From contig NZ_SUND01000020.1 in the NCBI RefSeq assembly GCF_005280205.1, positions 1 through 64,000 on the forward strand: 64,000 bases of DNA, written 5' to 3'. The notes under the pieces are model-generated. The model was not told the DNA's origin, did not search any database, and worked only from the letters and a program-made list of their open reading frames with translations. This DNA is from Bacillus yapensis (lineage in GTDB: Bacteria > Bacillota > Bacilli > Bacillales > Cytobacillaceae). Numbering within the stretch: the stretch's first letter is position 1; every line of letters starts with the position of its first letter. Below, in pieces: positions 37,613 through 46,868 of this stretch. The position numbers and the translations under genes are program-made.

Positions 37613-37694
37613 ATGTTCCACCTTTAAAAAGTATTTGCGAATTTAGATAAAATTCTATAATCTTTTAATAATAATGTCTAGGGGGAAGGCAAAA

Positions 37695-38474
37695 ATGAAA
37701 ATCGCGTGTGTACAGATGGATATCGAGTTCGGAAATCCAGATAAAAACTTTGCAGCAGTCAAAAACTACATCGAAGAAGCAGCTAGAACAGGTGCTGACA
37801 CGATTGTTTTGCCTGAAATGTGGAATACGGGTTATTCCTTAACCGAGCTTGATAGATTGGCAGATGACGATGGGGCTGAAACGAAAGCATTACTGTTAAG
37901 CATATCTAAAGAATATAAAGTGAACATTGTAGGTGGCTCTGTTTCAACGAAAAAAGACGGAAAATTTTATAACACGATGTATGTGGTTGGACGAAATGGT
38001 GAATTAGAAGCCGAATATGATAAAGCTCATTTATTCAAGCTGATGGATGAGCATCTTTACATGGAACCGGGAGAATCGGTCAATCGATTTACTTTAGATG
38101 GAATCGAGTGCGGGGGCGTGATTTGCTATGACATTCGTTTTCCGGAATGGATTCGAACTCATGTATTACAGGGAGCAAAAATTATGTTCATACCTGCAGA
38201 ATGGCCAAAGAAGCGAATTGACCATTGGCAATTGTTGCTCCAAGCAAGAGCGATTGAAAATCAATGTTATATTGTAGCAGTTAACCGAGTGGGGACAGAC
38301 CCGAACAATGAATTTAACGGACATTCCATGGTTATCGCGCCTTGGGGAGAGCTTCTTGTTTCTAAGAACGAGGAAGAAGGAATCTATTATGCTGATATAG
38401 AGATGGAAGAGGTAGAAAAGGTGAGAAAAACGATTCCGATCTTTCAAGATAGACGAAATGAATTGTATTTTTAA
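37695..38474 (+). CDS. mtnU: carbon-nitrogen hydrolase of methionine salvage (MtnU/YkrU-like omega-amidase)
   Basis: A 259-residue nitrilase-superfamily enzyme with the triad Glu41 (LPEMWNTGY), Lys110 (YDKAHLF) and Cys144 (VICYDIRFPEW). MtnU-type proteins act as omega-amidases on the 2-oxo-acid amides produced by glutamine-dependent transamination. The open frame starts at 37674, but the ATG at 37695 with AGGGGGAAGG is preferred. It is divergent from mtnE, so both are likely co-regulated. Confidence 0.88.
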   Translation: MKIACVQMDIEFGNPDKNFAAVKNYIEEAARTGADTIVLPEMWNTGYSLTELDRLADDDGAETKALLLSISKEYKVNIVGGSVSTKKDGKFYNTMYVVGRNGELEAEYDKAHLFKLMDEHLYMEPGESVNRFTLDGIECGGVICYDIRFPEWIRTHVLQGAKIMFIPAEWPKKRIDHWQLLLQARAIENQCYIVAVNRVGTDPNNEFNGHSMVIAPWGELLVSKNEEEGIYYADIEMEEVEKVRKTIPIFQDRRNELYF

Positions 38475-38553
38475 AAATATTTTTCTACTCATGTAACGTT
38501 GACATCATCGTGATGTAAGCGTTTTTCATCGAAAAATATAAGAAATTTTCTGA

Positions 38554-38582
38554 TTGACAGACTTTTGGCACACTAGTATTAT
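38554..38582 (+). promoter_or_regulatory. sigma-A promoter of the metNIQ transcript
   Basis: TTGACA (38554-38559) and TATTAT (38577-38582) with 17 bp spacing, 31 bp before the S-box aptamer. Confidence 0.75.
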
Positions 38583-38612
38583 CTAAATTAAATTCCAATA
38601 TAAAATTTTCAA

Positions 38613-38768
38613 ACTTATCCAGAGCGACTGAGGGACATGGCCCTATGAAGTCCGGCAACCCCCTAATGTAAGGGAAGGTGCCAATTCCTGCAGAATGAAA
38701 CTTCATTCTGAAAGATAAGTCGAGATATAGTATTTCGATGCGTCTTTCATGAGAAGGGCGCATTTTTA
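38613..38768 (+). promoter_or_regulatory. SAM-I (S-box) riboswitch upstream of metNIQ
   Basis: The aptamer spans 38613-38720: P1 pairs ACTTATC (38613-38619) with GATAAGT (38714-38720), and the core has AGAGCGACTGAGGGACATGG, CCCTATGAAG and CCGGCAACC. A terminator follows (GATGCGTCTTT with AAGGGCGCAT, then T5, to 38767). SAM binding should stabilise P1 and allow the terminator, switching off methionine import when SAM is high. Confidence 0.95.
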
Positions 38769-38798
38769 TTTTATTGGGTTAGAAAAAGAGGGTTGCAT

Positions 38799-39812
38799 AT
38801 GATTGAAATTCAAAATCTTTCAAAGATATATAATACTAAAAATGGGGTTGTAAAGGGCGTCGATGATGTTACACTTTCGATTCAAAAAGGAGAAATTTAT
38901 GGGATTGTTGGGTATTCTGGTGCAGGAAAAAGCTCATTGCTTAGATGTATCAACTTGCTCGAGCGACCTTCCACAGGGCATTTAACTGTAGACGGAACGG
39001 ACCTTACTTCTTTAAAGGGAGAACCACTACGTTTGGCAAGATTAAAAATTGGCATGATCTTTCAGCATTTCTATTTGATTAGTCAAAAAACGGTTTTTGA
39101 AAATATTGCTTTTGCGCTAAAGGCAGCAAAGGTACCATCAAAGGAAATCACTAAAAGAGTTGAAAGTTTACTAGATATGGTGGGCTTGTCTGATAAACGC
39201 GACGTATATCCTTCGCAACTGAGTGGTGGACAAAAGCAGAGGGTTGCCATTGCAAGAGCGTTAGCAAATAACCCGAAGGTTCTCCTCTGTGATGAAGCGA
39301 CTTCAGCTCTTGACCCGACAACCACAAAATCAATTTTGAATCTCTTAAAGAAAATTAATGAGGAACTTGATATTACAGTTGTTTTGATTACTCATGAAAT
39401 GAATGTGGTCAAAGAAATCTGTCATCGGATGGCAATTATGCAAGATGGAAGGGTTATTGAAGAGGGCGCCGTTTATAAAATCTTCTCTAATCCGAAAACG
39501 GCTCTTGCGAAGGAATTTATCGCAAGTGTTGTTTCTTTCGATATTCCTGAATCTATTGTAAGAAGCTGTACAGGACCTATCGTGAAAGTGACCTTTAGAG
39601 GAAAGGTTGCAGGTGAAGGAGTTATTTCTGATACACTGCAGCAGTTTAATTTGAAGGGGAACTTCCTCCACTGCTCCATTGAATATATTCAAGAGATGCC
39701 ACTCGGAATTTTTGTAATGGAATTAAAGGGTGAAAAGAAGGAAATTCAGAAGGCGCTTGATTATATAGAACATCGAGATGCACAAGTGGAGGTGTTACGA
39801 GATGGGATTTGA
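38799..39812 (+). CDS. metN: methionine ABC transporter, ATP-binding protein
   Basis: A 337-residue ATPase with Walker A GYSGAGKSS, signature LSGGQKQR, Walker B VLLCDEATSALD and a C-terminal NIL (methionine-binding regulatory) domain from about residue 260, typical of MetN. It drives methionine uptake by MetI/MetQ. The upstream TTG (38793) is also in frame, but the ATG at 38799 follows AGAGGG. It overlaps metI by 11 bp. It is governed by the S-box riboswitch. Confidence 0.94.
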   Translation: MIEIQNLSKIYNTKNGVVKGVDDVTLSIQKGEIYGIVGYSGAGKSSLLRCINLLERPSTGHLTVDGTDLTSLKGEPLRLARLKIGMIFQHFYLISQKTVFENIAFALKAAKVPSKEITKRVESLLDMVGLSDKRDVYPSQLSGGQKQRVAIARALANNPKVLLCDEATSALDPTTTKSILNLLKKINEELDITVVLITHEMNVVKEICHRMAIMQDGRVIEEGAVYKIFSNPKTALAKEFIASVVSFDIPESIVRSCTGPIVKVTFRGKVAGEGVISDTLQQFNLKGNFLHCSIEYIQEMPLGIFVMELKGEKKEIQKALDYIEHRDAQVEVLRDGI

Positions 39813-40473
39813 TTTTGCACATTTCGTTGAACTCATACCAGATATTAATACTGCTTTTCTTCAGACGATATATATGATTACTATCTCCCTAGTCATTGCA
39901 GTTGTGATTGGGCTTCCAATCGGTATCCTTCTGTATATTACGGATAAAGGTTTGATTTGGGAAAATCGTCTTGTTCAAAATGTGTTAGGGTTTGTTGTCA
40001 ATATGGTCCGTTCGGTACCGTTTATTATCTTGCTAGTTGCTTTACTACCTCTAACAGACGCGATTGTTAAAACAACGATCGGACCAACAGCTGCAAGTGT
40101 ATCCCTATCAGTGGCAGCTATACCATTTTTCGCTCGCATTGTTGAAACAGCTTTGCGGGAAATCGATAAGGGTGTCATCGAGGCGGCAATTGCCGCAGGA
40201 GCAACACCTTGGATGATCATTAAGGATGTTCTGCTTCTTGAAGCAAAATCAGGAATTATTTCTGGGATTACTTTAACACTTATTAGTTTAATAGGATTTT
40301 CAGCGATGGCTGGAACCGTAGGTGGTGGGGGAATTGGTGACTTGGCAATTCGCTTCGGTTACTACCGTTACGACAACACCATTATGATTGCGACCGTGTT
40401 GATTTTGATTATTTTGGTTCAGGTTATCCAAATCCTGGGTGACTTTATTGCCAAAGTTGTAGATAAAAGATAG
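39802..40473 (+). CDS. metI: methionine ABC transporter, permease
   Basis: A 223-residue permease with five membrane helices and the BPD-transport EAA loop near residues 130-150 (EAAIAAGATPWMI). It forms the membrane channel of the methionine importer. The true start is the ATG at 39802 with GGAGGTG at good spacing; the open frame begins earlier inside metN. Confidence 0.94.
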   Translation: MGFDFAHFVELIPDINTAFLQTIYMITISLVIAVVIGLPIGILLYITDKGLIWENRLVQNVLGFVVNMVRSVPFIILLVALLPLTDAIVKTTIGPTAASVSLSVAAIPFFARIVETALREIDKGVIEAAIAAGATPWMIIKDVLLLEAKSGIISGITLTLISLIGFSAMAGTVGGGGIGDLAIRFGYYRYDNTIMIATVLILIILVQVIQILGDFIAKVVDKR

Positions 40474-40506
40474 AAAATAAAAGATTAAGGAAAGTAGGAA
40501 AGTAAA

Positions 40507-41337
40507 ATGAAAAAGTGGTTAACGGCAGTACTTGTTTTATTAGTAGCAGGATTTATAGCAGCATGCGGTGGAAATGATGAAAAAGGCTCAAACTCAGAAG
40601 GGGAAGAGTCAAAAGATATTAAAATCGGGGCAACAGCTGGCCCATATAGCGATATGTTAACAAAAGCTATTATTCCGGGACTTGAGGAAAAAGGATACAA
40701 GGTTGAAGTTGTCGAGTTTAGTGACTATATCCAACCAAACAAAGCTCTAGATAATGGGGATATTCAAGCAAACCTTTTCCAACACACTATTTATCTAGAA
40801 AACTTTGCAAAAGAAAACAAAATGGGGTTAACAGGATTGATTGCTGTTCCGACTGCTCCAATGGGAATCTACTCAAATACATTTAAGTCCATCGAAGAAA
40901 TTAAGGATGGTGCATCAATCACAATTCCCAACGATCCAACGAATGCGGCTCGTGCATTTAATACATTACAAGATGAAGGTCTTATCGTATTAGATGAAAA
41001 TATTGACCCATTAACTGTTTCTGAGAAAGATATTGTAGAAAACAAGAAAAACTTAGTATTCCAACCAATTGAAGCAGGTCAACTACCACGTTCAGTCGAG
41101 AGTGCAGACCTTGCTGCAGTTCCTGGTAACTTTGCTTTAGCAGCAGGAATGGATTTACTGAGTGCATTAGCTCTTGAAAACATGAACGATTCTTATCGTA
41201 ATGTCGTTGCAGTGAAAACAGAAAATAAAGACGACCAGTTAGCGAAAGACATTAAAGAAGTGGTTGAATCTGATGCATTCGAAAAGGTAATTGATGAAGA
41301 ATTCAAAGGTTTTGGTAAACCTGAGTGGATGAAGTAA
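40507..41337 (+). CDS. metQ: methionine-binding lipoprotein
   Basis: A 276-residue lipoprotein of the NlpA family. The signal peptide ends in AACGGN (lipobox Cys20). It has the family pattern IGATAGPYSDML followed by NLFQHTIYLENF, and it presents methionine to MetI. It is the third gene of the met operon, and a weak hairpin lies before the next gene. Confidence 0.94.
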   Translation: MKKWLTAVLVLLVAGFIAACGGNDEKGSNSEGEESKDIKIGATAGPYSDMLTKAIIPGLEEKGYKVEVVEFSDYIQPNKALDNGDIQANLFQHTIYLENFAKENKMGLTGLIAVPTAPMGIYSNTFKSIEEIKDGASITIPNDPTNAARAFNTLQDEGLIVLDENIDPLTVSEKDIVENKKNLVFQPIEAGQLPRSVESADLAAVPGNFALAAGMDLLSALALENMNDSYRNVVAVKTENKDDQLAKDIKEVVESDAFEKVIDEEFKGFGKPEWMK

Positions 41338-41346
41338 TAGATGTGG

Positions 41347-41371
41347 AAGGGAGACCCAGTGGGTCTTCTTT
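41347..41371 (+). terminator. weak hairpin between metQ and the Fe-type dehydrogenase
   Basis: GAGACCC/GGGTCTTC stem with a short, interrupted T-run (TTCTTTC). It may only lower read-through. Confidence 0.4.
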
Positions 41372-41390
41372 CATATTTGGGGGGATCACG

Positions 41391-42479
41391 ATGAATGCTT
41401 TTTCCGTACATGGAGCACCAAGTGAATATATATTACAGGAAGGTGCGCTGAATCTGCTTGAAGAAAAGCTGCTTGAAAGAGGACTTAAGAAAATTCTTGT
41501 GGTTCATGGAGAAAAGTCATGGAATGCAGCCAAAGCTTTTTGGCCCGTTTTATCAGAAGTTGAGTTTGACGAGTATACTTACAGTGGCGAATGCTCGATT
41601 GAGGAAATTACAGTGGTTTCTGAAATAATCAAAAGCCAATCCTACAATGGAGTGGTAGGGGTTGGTGGTGGAAAAGTACTGGACTTAGTAAAGGCTGTCT
41701 GTGATACGACTCGCGTTCAAGCAGTTTTGATTCCTACATTGGCATCCAACTGCTCACCTTGGACGCCACTTAGTGTCCTTTATGACGGTTCTGGGGCGTT
41801 TATTAGATACGACGTCTACCCTATTTGTACAAGCTTAGTTCTAATTGAGCCGAATATTTTAGTAGGTGCACCATTAGACTTATTCATTGCTGGAATTGGT
41901 GATACATTAGCGAAGTGGTATGAAGCAGATGTACAGATGGCTGGAATTGTTAACAAGCCTGTGCCATTACAAATTTCTCATTATACTGCGAGACAATGTA
42001 AAGACCTTATCATTGAGCATTCAGAAGAGGCAATAAAAGCTGTCCAAACTGGAATGCTAAATGATGAATTTATTAAAGTGGCAGAAACGATTATTGTGTT
42101 AGGAGGAATGGTTGGTGGGTTTGGCGACCACTACGGTAGAATCGCTGGAGCTCATTCCATTCACAATGGGCTCACGGCCCTAGAGGAAACCCATCATGCT
42201 CTCCATGGAAATAAGGTTGCCTATGGGATTCTTGTTCAGCTTGTCCTGGAAGGAAAGTTAACAGAAATTGAAGCGTTACTTCCTTTTTATCACCGTATCG
42301 GTCTTCCAGTTTCCCTCAAGAATATAGGGGTTAAAGAAATATCTAAAGAATTAGTCACGAAGGTGGCAGAGAAAGCTACGATTAAAGCAGAATCTATTCA
42401 TGTCATGCCAATTGGTCAAATTACTCCGAATAGAGTAGAAGATGCAATCTTTGAGCTAGAAAAGAATAATAGAATCTGA
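41391..42479 (+). CDS. iron-containing (GldA/HcxA-like) alcohol or hydroxycarboxylate dehydrogenase
   Basis: A 362-residue protein of the iron-containing alcohol dehydrogenase (GldA-type) superfamily. The nucleotide-binding GVGGGKVLD motif lies near residue 90. Metal ligands are Asp in GIGDTLAKW and His in AHSIHNGLT and ETHHALHGNKV. The open frame starts at 41325 inside metQ, but the ATG at 41391 with GGGGGGATC gives the length of E. coli YbdH (HcxA, also 362 residues by memory). It lies 53 bp after metQ, so it is probably in the S-box transcript. Its substrate may be a 2-oxo acid, but this is inference. Confidence 0.85.
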   Translation: MNAFSVHGAPSEYILQEGALNLLEEKLLERGLKKILVVHGEKSWNAAKAFWPVLSEVEFDEYTYSGECSIEEITVVSEIIKSQSYNGVVGVGGGKVLDLVKAVCDTTRVQAVLIPTLASNCSPWTPLSVLYDGSGAFIRYDVYPICTSLVLIEPNILVGAPLDLFIAGIGDTLAKWYEADVQMAGIVNKPVPLQISHYTARQCKDLIIEHSEEAIKAVQTGMLNDEFIKVAETIIVLGGMVGGFGDHYGRIAGAHSIHNGLTALEETHHALHGNKVAYGILVQLVLEGKLTEIEALLPFYHRIGLPVSLKNIGVKEISKELVTKVAEKATIKAESIHVMPIGQITPNRVEDAIFELEKNNRI

Positions 42480-42518
42480 ACAATTTTCTCTAAATGATAC
42501 TTCATAATTTTCTACCAG

Positions 42519-42559
42519 AAGGGCAGAATGAACCTATTAATTTGGTTCATTCTGCCCTT
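42519..42559 (+). terminator. terminator-like hairpin after the met operon
   Basis: The 16-bp perfect stem AAGGGCAGAATGAACC with its complement has a loop of about 9 nt. The trailing sequence AAAATT is not a strong T-run. Confidence 0.65.
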
Positions 42560-42565
42560 AAAATT

Positions 42566-42800
42566 AGTTATTTCGAGTAAATGGCTTGTCGTGTATTTCG
42601 TTAACCTATTCTTTTAATTCCATTTAAGCCTCTTATGTGGTTTCCTGCCTTTTTCTAATGGTACTCCAATGAGTGTCTCTCAATACCTCTTCTTCCGCTA
42701 ACATTTTTCCTTATTCAATTTACAAGCCAGCCTTTGATTAATTCTGAAGATTAATGCGGATAACTAATATTAAAGAATATGAAGTAGCTGAGGTGTCACC
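42566..42800. other. AT-rich region without a recognised gene, upstream of the second ger operon
   Basis: Nothing coding is seen here. It should hold the forespore promoter of the second ger operon, but no clear sigma-G -35/-10 pair was recognised. Confidence 0.4.
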
Positions 42801-43910
42801 ATGGAAAAGATCAGCATTACGAAGATTCAAGCCTTAATGCTAGGGATTACGAGTATTACAGTAACTGGCCATCTCTTATTTATTCCTGTCATCATTGTCC
42901 ATGCAGGACGTGACAGTTGGATATCACTTTTATTAGCCACAATTCCAGCTATGCTAATTGGTTTTACAGTAGCATTACTGTCTCAACGTTACCAAGGATA
43001 TTCGATGGTTGAATACAGTCAAATAATTTTAGGGAAATGGTTTGGAAAATTGGTTGTCTTTATTTTTCTATTTTATTTCTTTCATGAAGCGACGATCTCG
43101 ATTAGAGGGTTAGGAGAGTTCTACACTTCAGCTGTTACGCCTCGAACACCAATCATGGTTTTCTTAATTGCAATGTTAGTGCTAGCAGGATATGCCGTGC
43201 GTTGTGGACTTGAAGTCATTGCAAGAACGAATCAAGTTATCCTTGTTACTTTGATTCCAATAGGGATTTTAGCATCTGCGCTTACCCATAAAGATAAGGA
43301 TTATCGAAACTTTCTCCCAATATTAGAGGACTCTTTTGGCCCTGTATGGGATGGGACACTACCAATCATTTCATTATACAGCTCTATATTTGTCTTAAGT
43401 ATGATATTTCCATTTGTTAATGATACGAAACAACTAAAAAGGTATTCCATAATAACTATGATTATCCTGATTATGATGTTTGTTGGACCAGTGACAGGAG
43501 TTGTTGCCATTTATGGAGCAGAAAGAGCACAAGGCCTTTACTTTCCAACCTTTCTCACTTTAAGAGATATTGAAATTGGAGCCTTACAAAGGTTGGATAT
43601 TTTGGGGATTCTACTTTGGTCATTAGGCTCTTTCTCGAAAGTTACCTTATTTCTCTATGCTATAGTCCTCGCTATCGCACAATTATTTTAGTTGGAGGAT
43701 CATAAGGTTTTGGTCGTACCAATGGGAGCGCTGATCGCTATTGTTTCCATCCTTAATAGTGAAGATTTGATCGGGATATTTCGCTTTTTAAAAAACTACT
43801 ATCCTCTTTACGTTACATTTGTATGCTTAATTCTACCACTTGTCTTGTTAATGATCAGCCAGATTAAAAAGACTCGTGAAAAGGTAAAAGGAAGGAATCC
43901 GAATGTTTAA
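42801..43910 (+). pseudogene. germinant receptor subunit B with an in-frame amber codon
   Basis: The frame encodes a GerB-family permease of about 369 codons, but codon 297 is TAG (43689-43691). Codons 298-369 (TTG GAG GAT...) continue in the same frame and encode the last two membrane helices (VLVVPMGALIAIVSIL and a hydrophobic C-terminal helix). The normal family length of about 365 and the continuous homology show that this is one gene interrupted by a nonsense codon. It is the first gene of the B-A-C-D operon. GAGGTGTC precedes the ATG. Confidence 0.85.
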
Positions 43911-45408
43911 ATTGAGGAATAAAACAAAGCAGCCTTTTTCCCAAAACACTAAAAATTTGGAAGAACAACAGACCATCTTAAGTGAATTGGACGAAAATAT
44001 AAAGAAATATAAAGAGATATTCGGGGATAAATCTGATTTCTCTGTTAGATATATACAGGGAGATAGCTTCAAACTTGCTATTGTTTATATAGCAAGCTTG
44101 GTTGAAAAAGACATCCTTGATCAACATGTTATTAAACCATTAAATAATCAATTACAACAATCAACAGATACTATCGATAAGATTATTTTATCAACTAATA
44201 AGATTAAAGATTTGACTAACCAAGAAGATGTAATTAAACACTTGTTACAAGGTCATTCGGTTATTCTGTACGATGGAAAAACAATGGCTTATGCTGCCGA
44301 TACGGAAGGTGGGGAAAGAAGACCTGTCTCAGAATCCACAACAGAGACAATCGTTCGAGGACCTCGAGAATCTTTTAATGAATCAATTATGACCAATATT
44401 GGATTAATAAGAAAGAGGATCAAGACACCTAAACTGAAAGTCAATAAGAAAACGATTGGGAAAGAGAGTAATACATCGATTGCCGTTCTTTCAATTGATG
44501 GGATTGCTAAGACTGAAATCGTCGAAGAAGTGATCACACGCATTGATAAGATTAAGATTGATGGTATTTTAGAGTCGCTCTATATTGAAGAGTTGATTGA
44601 AGATCCTAAAAGATATACGCCTTTTCCAACCGTTTTTAACTCCGAAAGGCCGGATAGAATAGCGGCAGGTTTACTAGAGGGTAGGATCGCAATTCTCGTT
44701 GATGGAACGCCAGTGGCTTTGCTTGTACCTGCTACAATGGGCCTTTTTCTAACATCTAATGAAGACTATTATCAGCGTTATGATATATCGAGCCTTATGA
44801 AATTATTAAGAGGTTTTTGCTTTTTGCTTTCGATCGTTTTGCCTGGGTTATATGTGGGTTTGCTTACATACCACCAAGAAATGATACCTACTCCGTTATT
44901 AGTTGCCGTTACTGGACAGCGAGAAGGAGTCCCTTTTGGAATTGCGATTGAAATTGCAATCATGGAGCTTACTTTTGAAATCTTACGTGAAGCAGGTATT
45001 AGATTGCCGAAAACAGTTGGTGCTGCAGTCTCAATTGTCGGTGGTTTAGTATTGGGTCAAGCGGCAGTTGAAGCGGGACTTGTAGGACAAGCGACTGTTA
45101 TCGCTGTAGCACTTACAGCCATATGCTCTTTTACAGCACCTTCTTATAATATAGCTATCACTGCGAGAATGATAAGATTTATCTTATTACTATTGTCGGC
45201 TGTATTAGGAGCATTTGGTTTGATTTTCGGATTACTATTTTTACTCGTCCATTTAAATTCAATTCGCTCATTCAGTGTCCCTTACATGTCTCCTTTAGTT
45301 CCTTTTCACAAGGAAGACTGGAAAGATCTGTTTATTCGTGTTCCTTGGAGGTATATGAAACAAAGACCAGATGAAATTACGAACGATAACCAAAATAGGA
45401 AACGGTAA
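43903..45408 (+). CDS. germinant receptor subunit A (GerA family), second operon
   Basis: A 501-residue GerA-family subunit with the motif GGERRPVSESTTETIVRGPRESF (read in pieces), four to five membrane helices from about residue 295 and a polar C-terminal tail. It starts inside the end of the interrupted B gene (8-bp overlap), with AAGGAAGG upstream. It is only moderately similar to the first-operon GerA, so it is an older paralogue. Confidence 0.92.
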   Translation: MFKLRNKTKQPFSQNTKNLEEQQTILSELDENIKKYKEIFGDKSDFSVRYIQGDSFKLAIVYIASLVEKDILDQHVIKPLNNQLQQSTDTIDKIILSTNKIKDLTNQEDVIKHLLQGHSVILYDGKTMAYAADTEGGERRPVSESTTETIVRGPRESFNESIMTNIGLIRKRIKTPKLKVNKKTIGKESNTSIAVLSIDGIAKTEIVEEVITRIDKIKIDGILESLYIEELIEDPKRYTPFPTVFNSERPDRIAAGLLEGRIAILVDGTPVALLVPATMGLFLTSNEDYYQRYDISSLMKLLRGFCFLLSIVLPGLYVGLLTYHQEMIPTPLLVAVTGQREGVPFGIAIEIAIMELTFEILREAGIRLPKTVGAAVSIVGGLVLGQAAVEAGLVGQATVIAVALTAICSFTAPSYNIAITARMIRFILLLLSAVLGAFGLIFGLLFLLVHLNSIRSFSVPYMSPLVPFHKEDWKDLFIRVPWRYMKQRPDEITNDNQNRKR

Positions 45409-45448
45409 GATCGAGCACATCATCATATTAACAGGGGTAATGACTAAC

Positions 45449-46612
45449 ATGAGAATTACGAAATGCTGTTTGATTATGTTTTTTCTCTTTTTATTGAGTG
45501 GGTGTTGGGATAAAAAGGAATTAAATGAAGTAGCTGTGGTGATGGGAGTAGGAATTGATAAAGTGGATAAAGAATATAAAATCACAGCCCAAGTGATTAA
45601 ACCGCCAACAGGAGAACAAGCCGGTGGCGGTGGTTCGGAATTACCTACTTGGAGTGTATCTGCGACTGGGAGAACGGTTTTGGGTGCTATTAGAAACCTA
45701 AATGAATTATCTCCACGCCGTTTATATTTTGCCCACTTACAAGTCATTATCTTTGGTGATGAACTAGCCAGAGAAGGGATAGCGCCAGCGATTGCGTGGT
45801 TTGAGCGAGATAGAGATAGCCGAGCGGGCGCTTTACTAGTTGTAACGAAAGGAACAGCTGAAGACTTATTGAATCAAAAAATAGAGCTAGGGAATGTTTC
45901 TTCAAAATCAATGTCAGAACTTATTGAAAGATCAACAATCAGACAAATCAGTGCAATGGAAATTAAGTTAAGAGATTTGATGACCATACTCTCTACCCCA
46001 GGAATAGAACCAGTGTTGGATGTGATTAATCCCAAAGAAATTAGAGGGAAAGTAGAAACATTTGAGTTAGATGGTGTTGCAATTTTTAATAAAGATAAAT
46101 TGAAAGGCTATGTTTATGGCTCGGATGCGACGGGGACAGAAATCATTAATAGTAAATTGAACTTTTCAATCATCGAAGGCAAGTGTCCAAAACAGGAAGA
46201 AGAGTATTTTGCGTTTCAAATTACTGATTTCTTAAGTAAGGTAAAACCCGAATTGAAGGGGGAGCGAATTACCCTTAAGGTCAATGTAACGCTAGAGGGG
46301 AATTTGCTTGACCAGACATGTCCATTGGATTTACTTAAAACCGAGTATTTACATGCAGTAGAGAAGGAAATTGCAATGAATATAAAAAATTCAGTGGAAA
46401 ATGAATTTCAGGTAGCAAAAAATTTAGGTTCAGATATTTATGGAGTGGGAAGAGAGGTCAGAAGATTTTATCCTGAATATTGGAAGGAAATTCGTGGTTC
46501 ATCTGACTATTTAAATCGTGTGGATTTTGATATTAAAGTGAAATCCAATTTGAGAAGAAGTGGGTTAATTATTGACCCTACAGAAGTAAAAGTGAAAGAA
46601 GAGACCGACTAA
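45449..46612 (+). CDS. germinant receptor lipoprotein subunit C, second operon
   Basis: A 387-residue Ger(x)C lipoprotein. The signal peptide (ITKCCLIMFFLFLLSGC) ends in the lipobox LSGC, followed by CWDKKELNEVAVVMGVGID. The open frame extends upstream to 45371 into gerA, but the hydrophobic signal sequence begins near the ATG at 45449 or 45440, so these are preferred. The ribosome site (AGGGGT) is modest. Its stop overlaps the next ATG by 1 bp. Confidence 0.88.
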   Translation: MRITKCCLIMFFLFLLSGCWDKKELNEVAVVMGVGIDKVDKEYKITAQVIKPPTGEQAGGGGSELPTWSVSATGRTVLGAIRNLNELSPRRLYFAHLQVIIFGDELAREGIAPAIAWFERDRDSRAGALLVVTKGTAEDLLNQKIELGNVSSKSMSELIERSTIRQISAMEIKLRDLMTILSTPGIEPVLDVINPKEIRGKVETFELDGVAIFNKDKLKGYVYGSDATGTEIINSKLNFSIIEGKCPKQEEEYFAFQITDFLSKVKPELKGERITLKVNVTLEGNLLDQTCPLDLLKTEYLHAVEKEIAMNIKNSVENEFQVAKNLGSDIYGVGREVRRFYPEYWKEIRGSSDYLNRVDFDIKVKSNLRRSGLIIDPTEVKVKEETD

Positions 46613-46818
46613 TGAGCACATTCTTATTGATCCTTTTGTTTATAGCCATATCCTTTTTAGATTACAAAGATATGTTGAAGACAAAAAAGGTGAAGGTCAT
46701 CGTGATTTACACGGGGATTTTAGGTATAGCTTTTATTCTTTCTGAATTACACTTACTTGAGAAAAAGCTTATTGGGCTAAACCAGATTGTTGCCTACATC
46801 ATGCGAATATTTGTGTGA
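46612..46818 (+). CDS. small two-helix membrane protein (D-subunit-like) closing the second ger operon
   Basis: A 68-residue protein with two membrane helices (about residues 3-16 and 29-45) and a basic loop (KTKKVK). It starts in a TAATG overlap with the gerC stop, so it is translationally coupled. It is similar in size and topology to the small protein at 22008, although placed last (order B-A-C-D). No confident sequence motif. Confidence 0.68.
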   Translation: MSTFLLILLFIAISFLDYKDMLKTKKVKVIVIYTGILGIAFILSELHLLEKKLIGLNQIVAYIMRIFV

Positions 46819-46826
46819 AAAATTTG

Positions 46827-46860
46827 AACGCAACTTACCTGGAAGGGTAAGTTGCGTTTT
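46827..46860. terminator. terminator between the second ger operon and the DUF3006 gene
   Basis: The 13-bp perfect stem AACGCAACTTACC/GGTAAGTTGCGTT lies between two convergent genes. The T-run on the plus side is short. Confidence 0.72.
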
Positions 46861-46868
46861 GTAGTCTC

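Noticed and set aside
38485-38763. Minus-strand frame across the SAM-I riboswitch
   Set aside because: It is antisense to a well-matched riboswitch and has no ribosome site or family resemblance.
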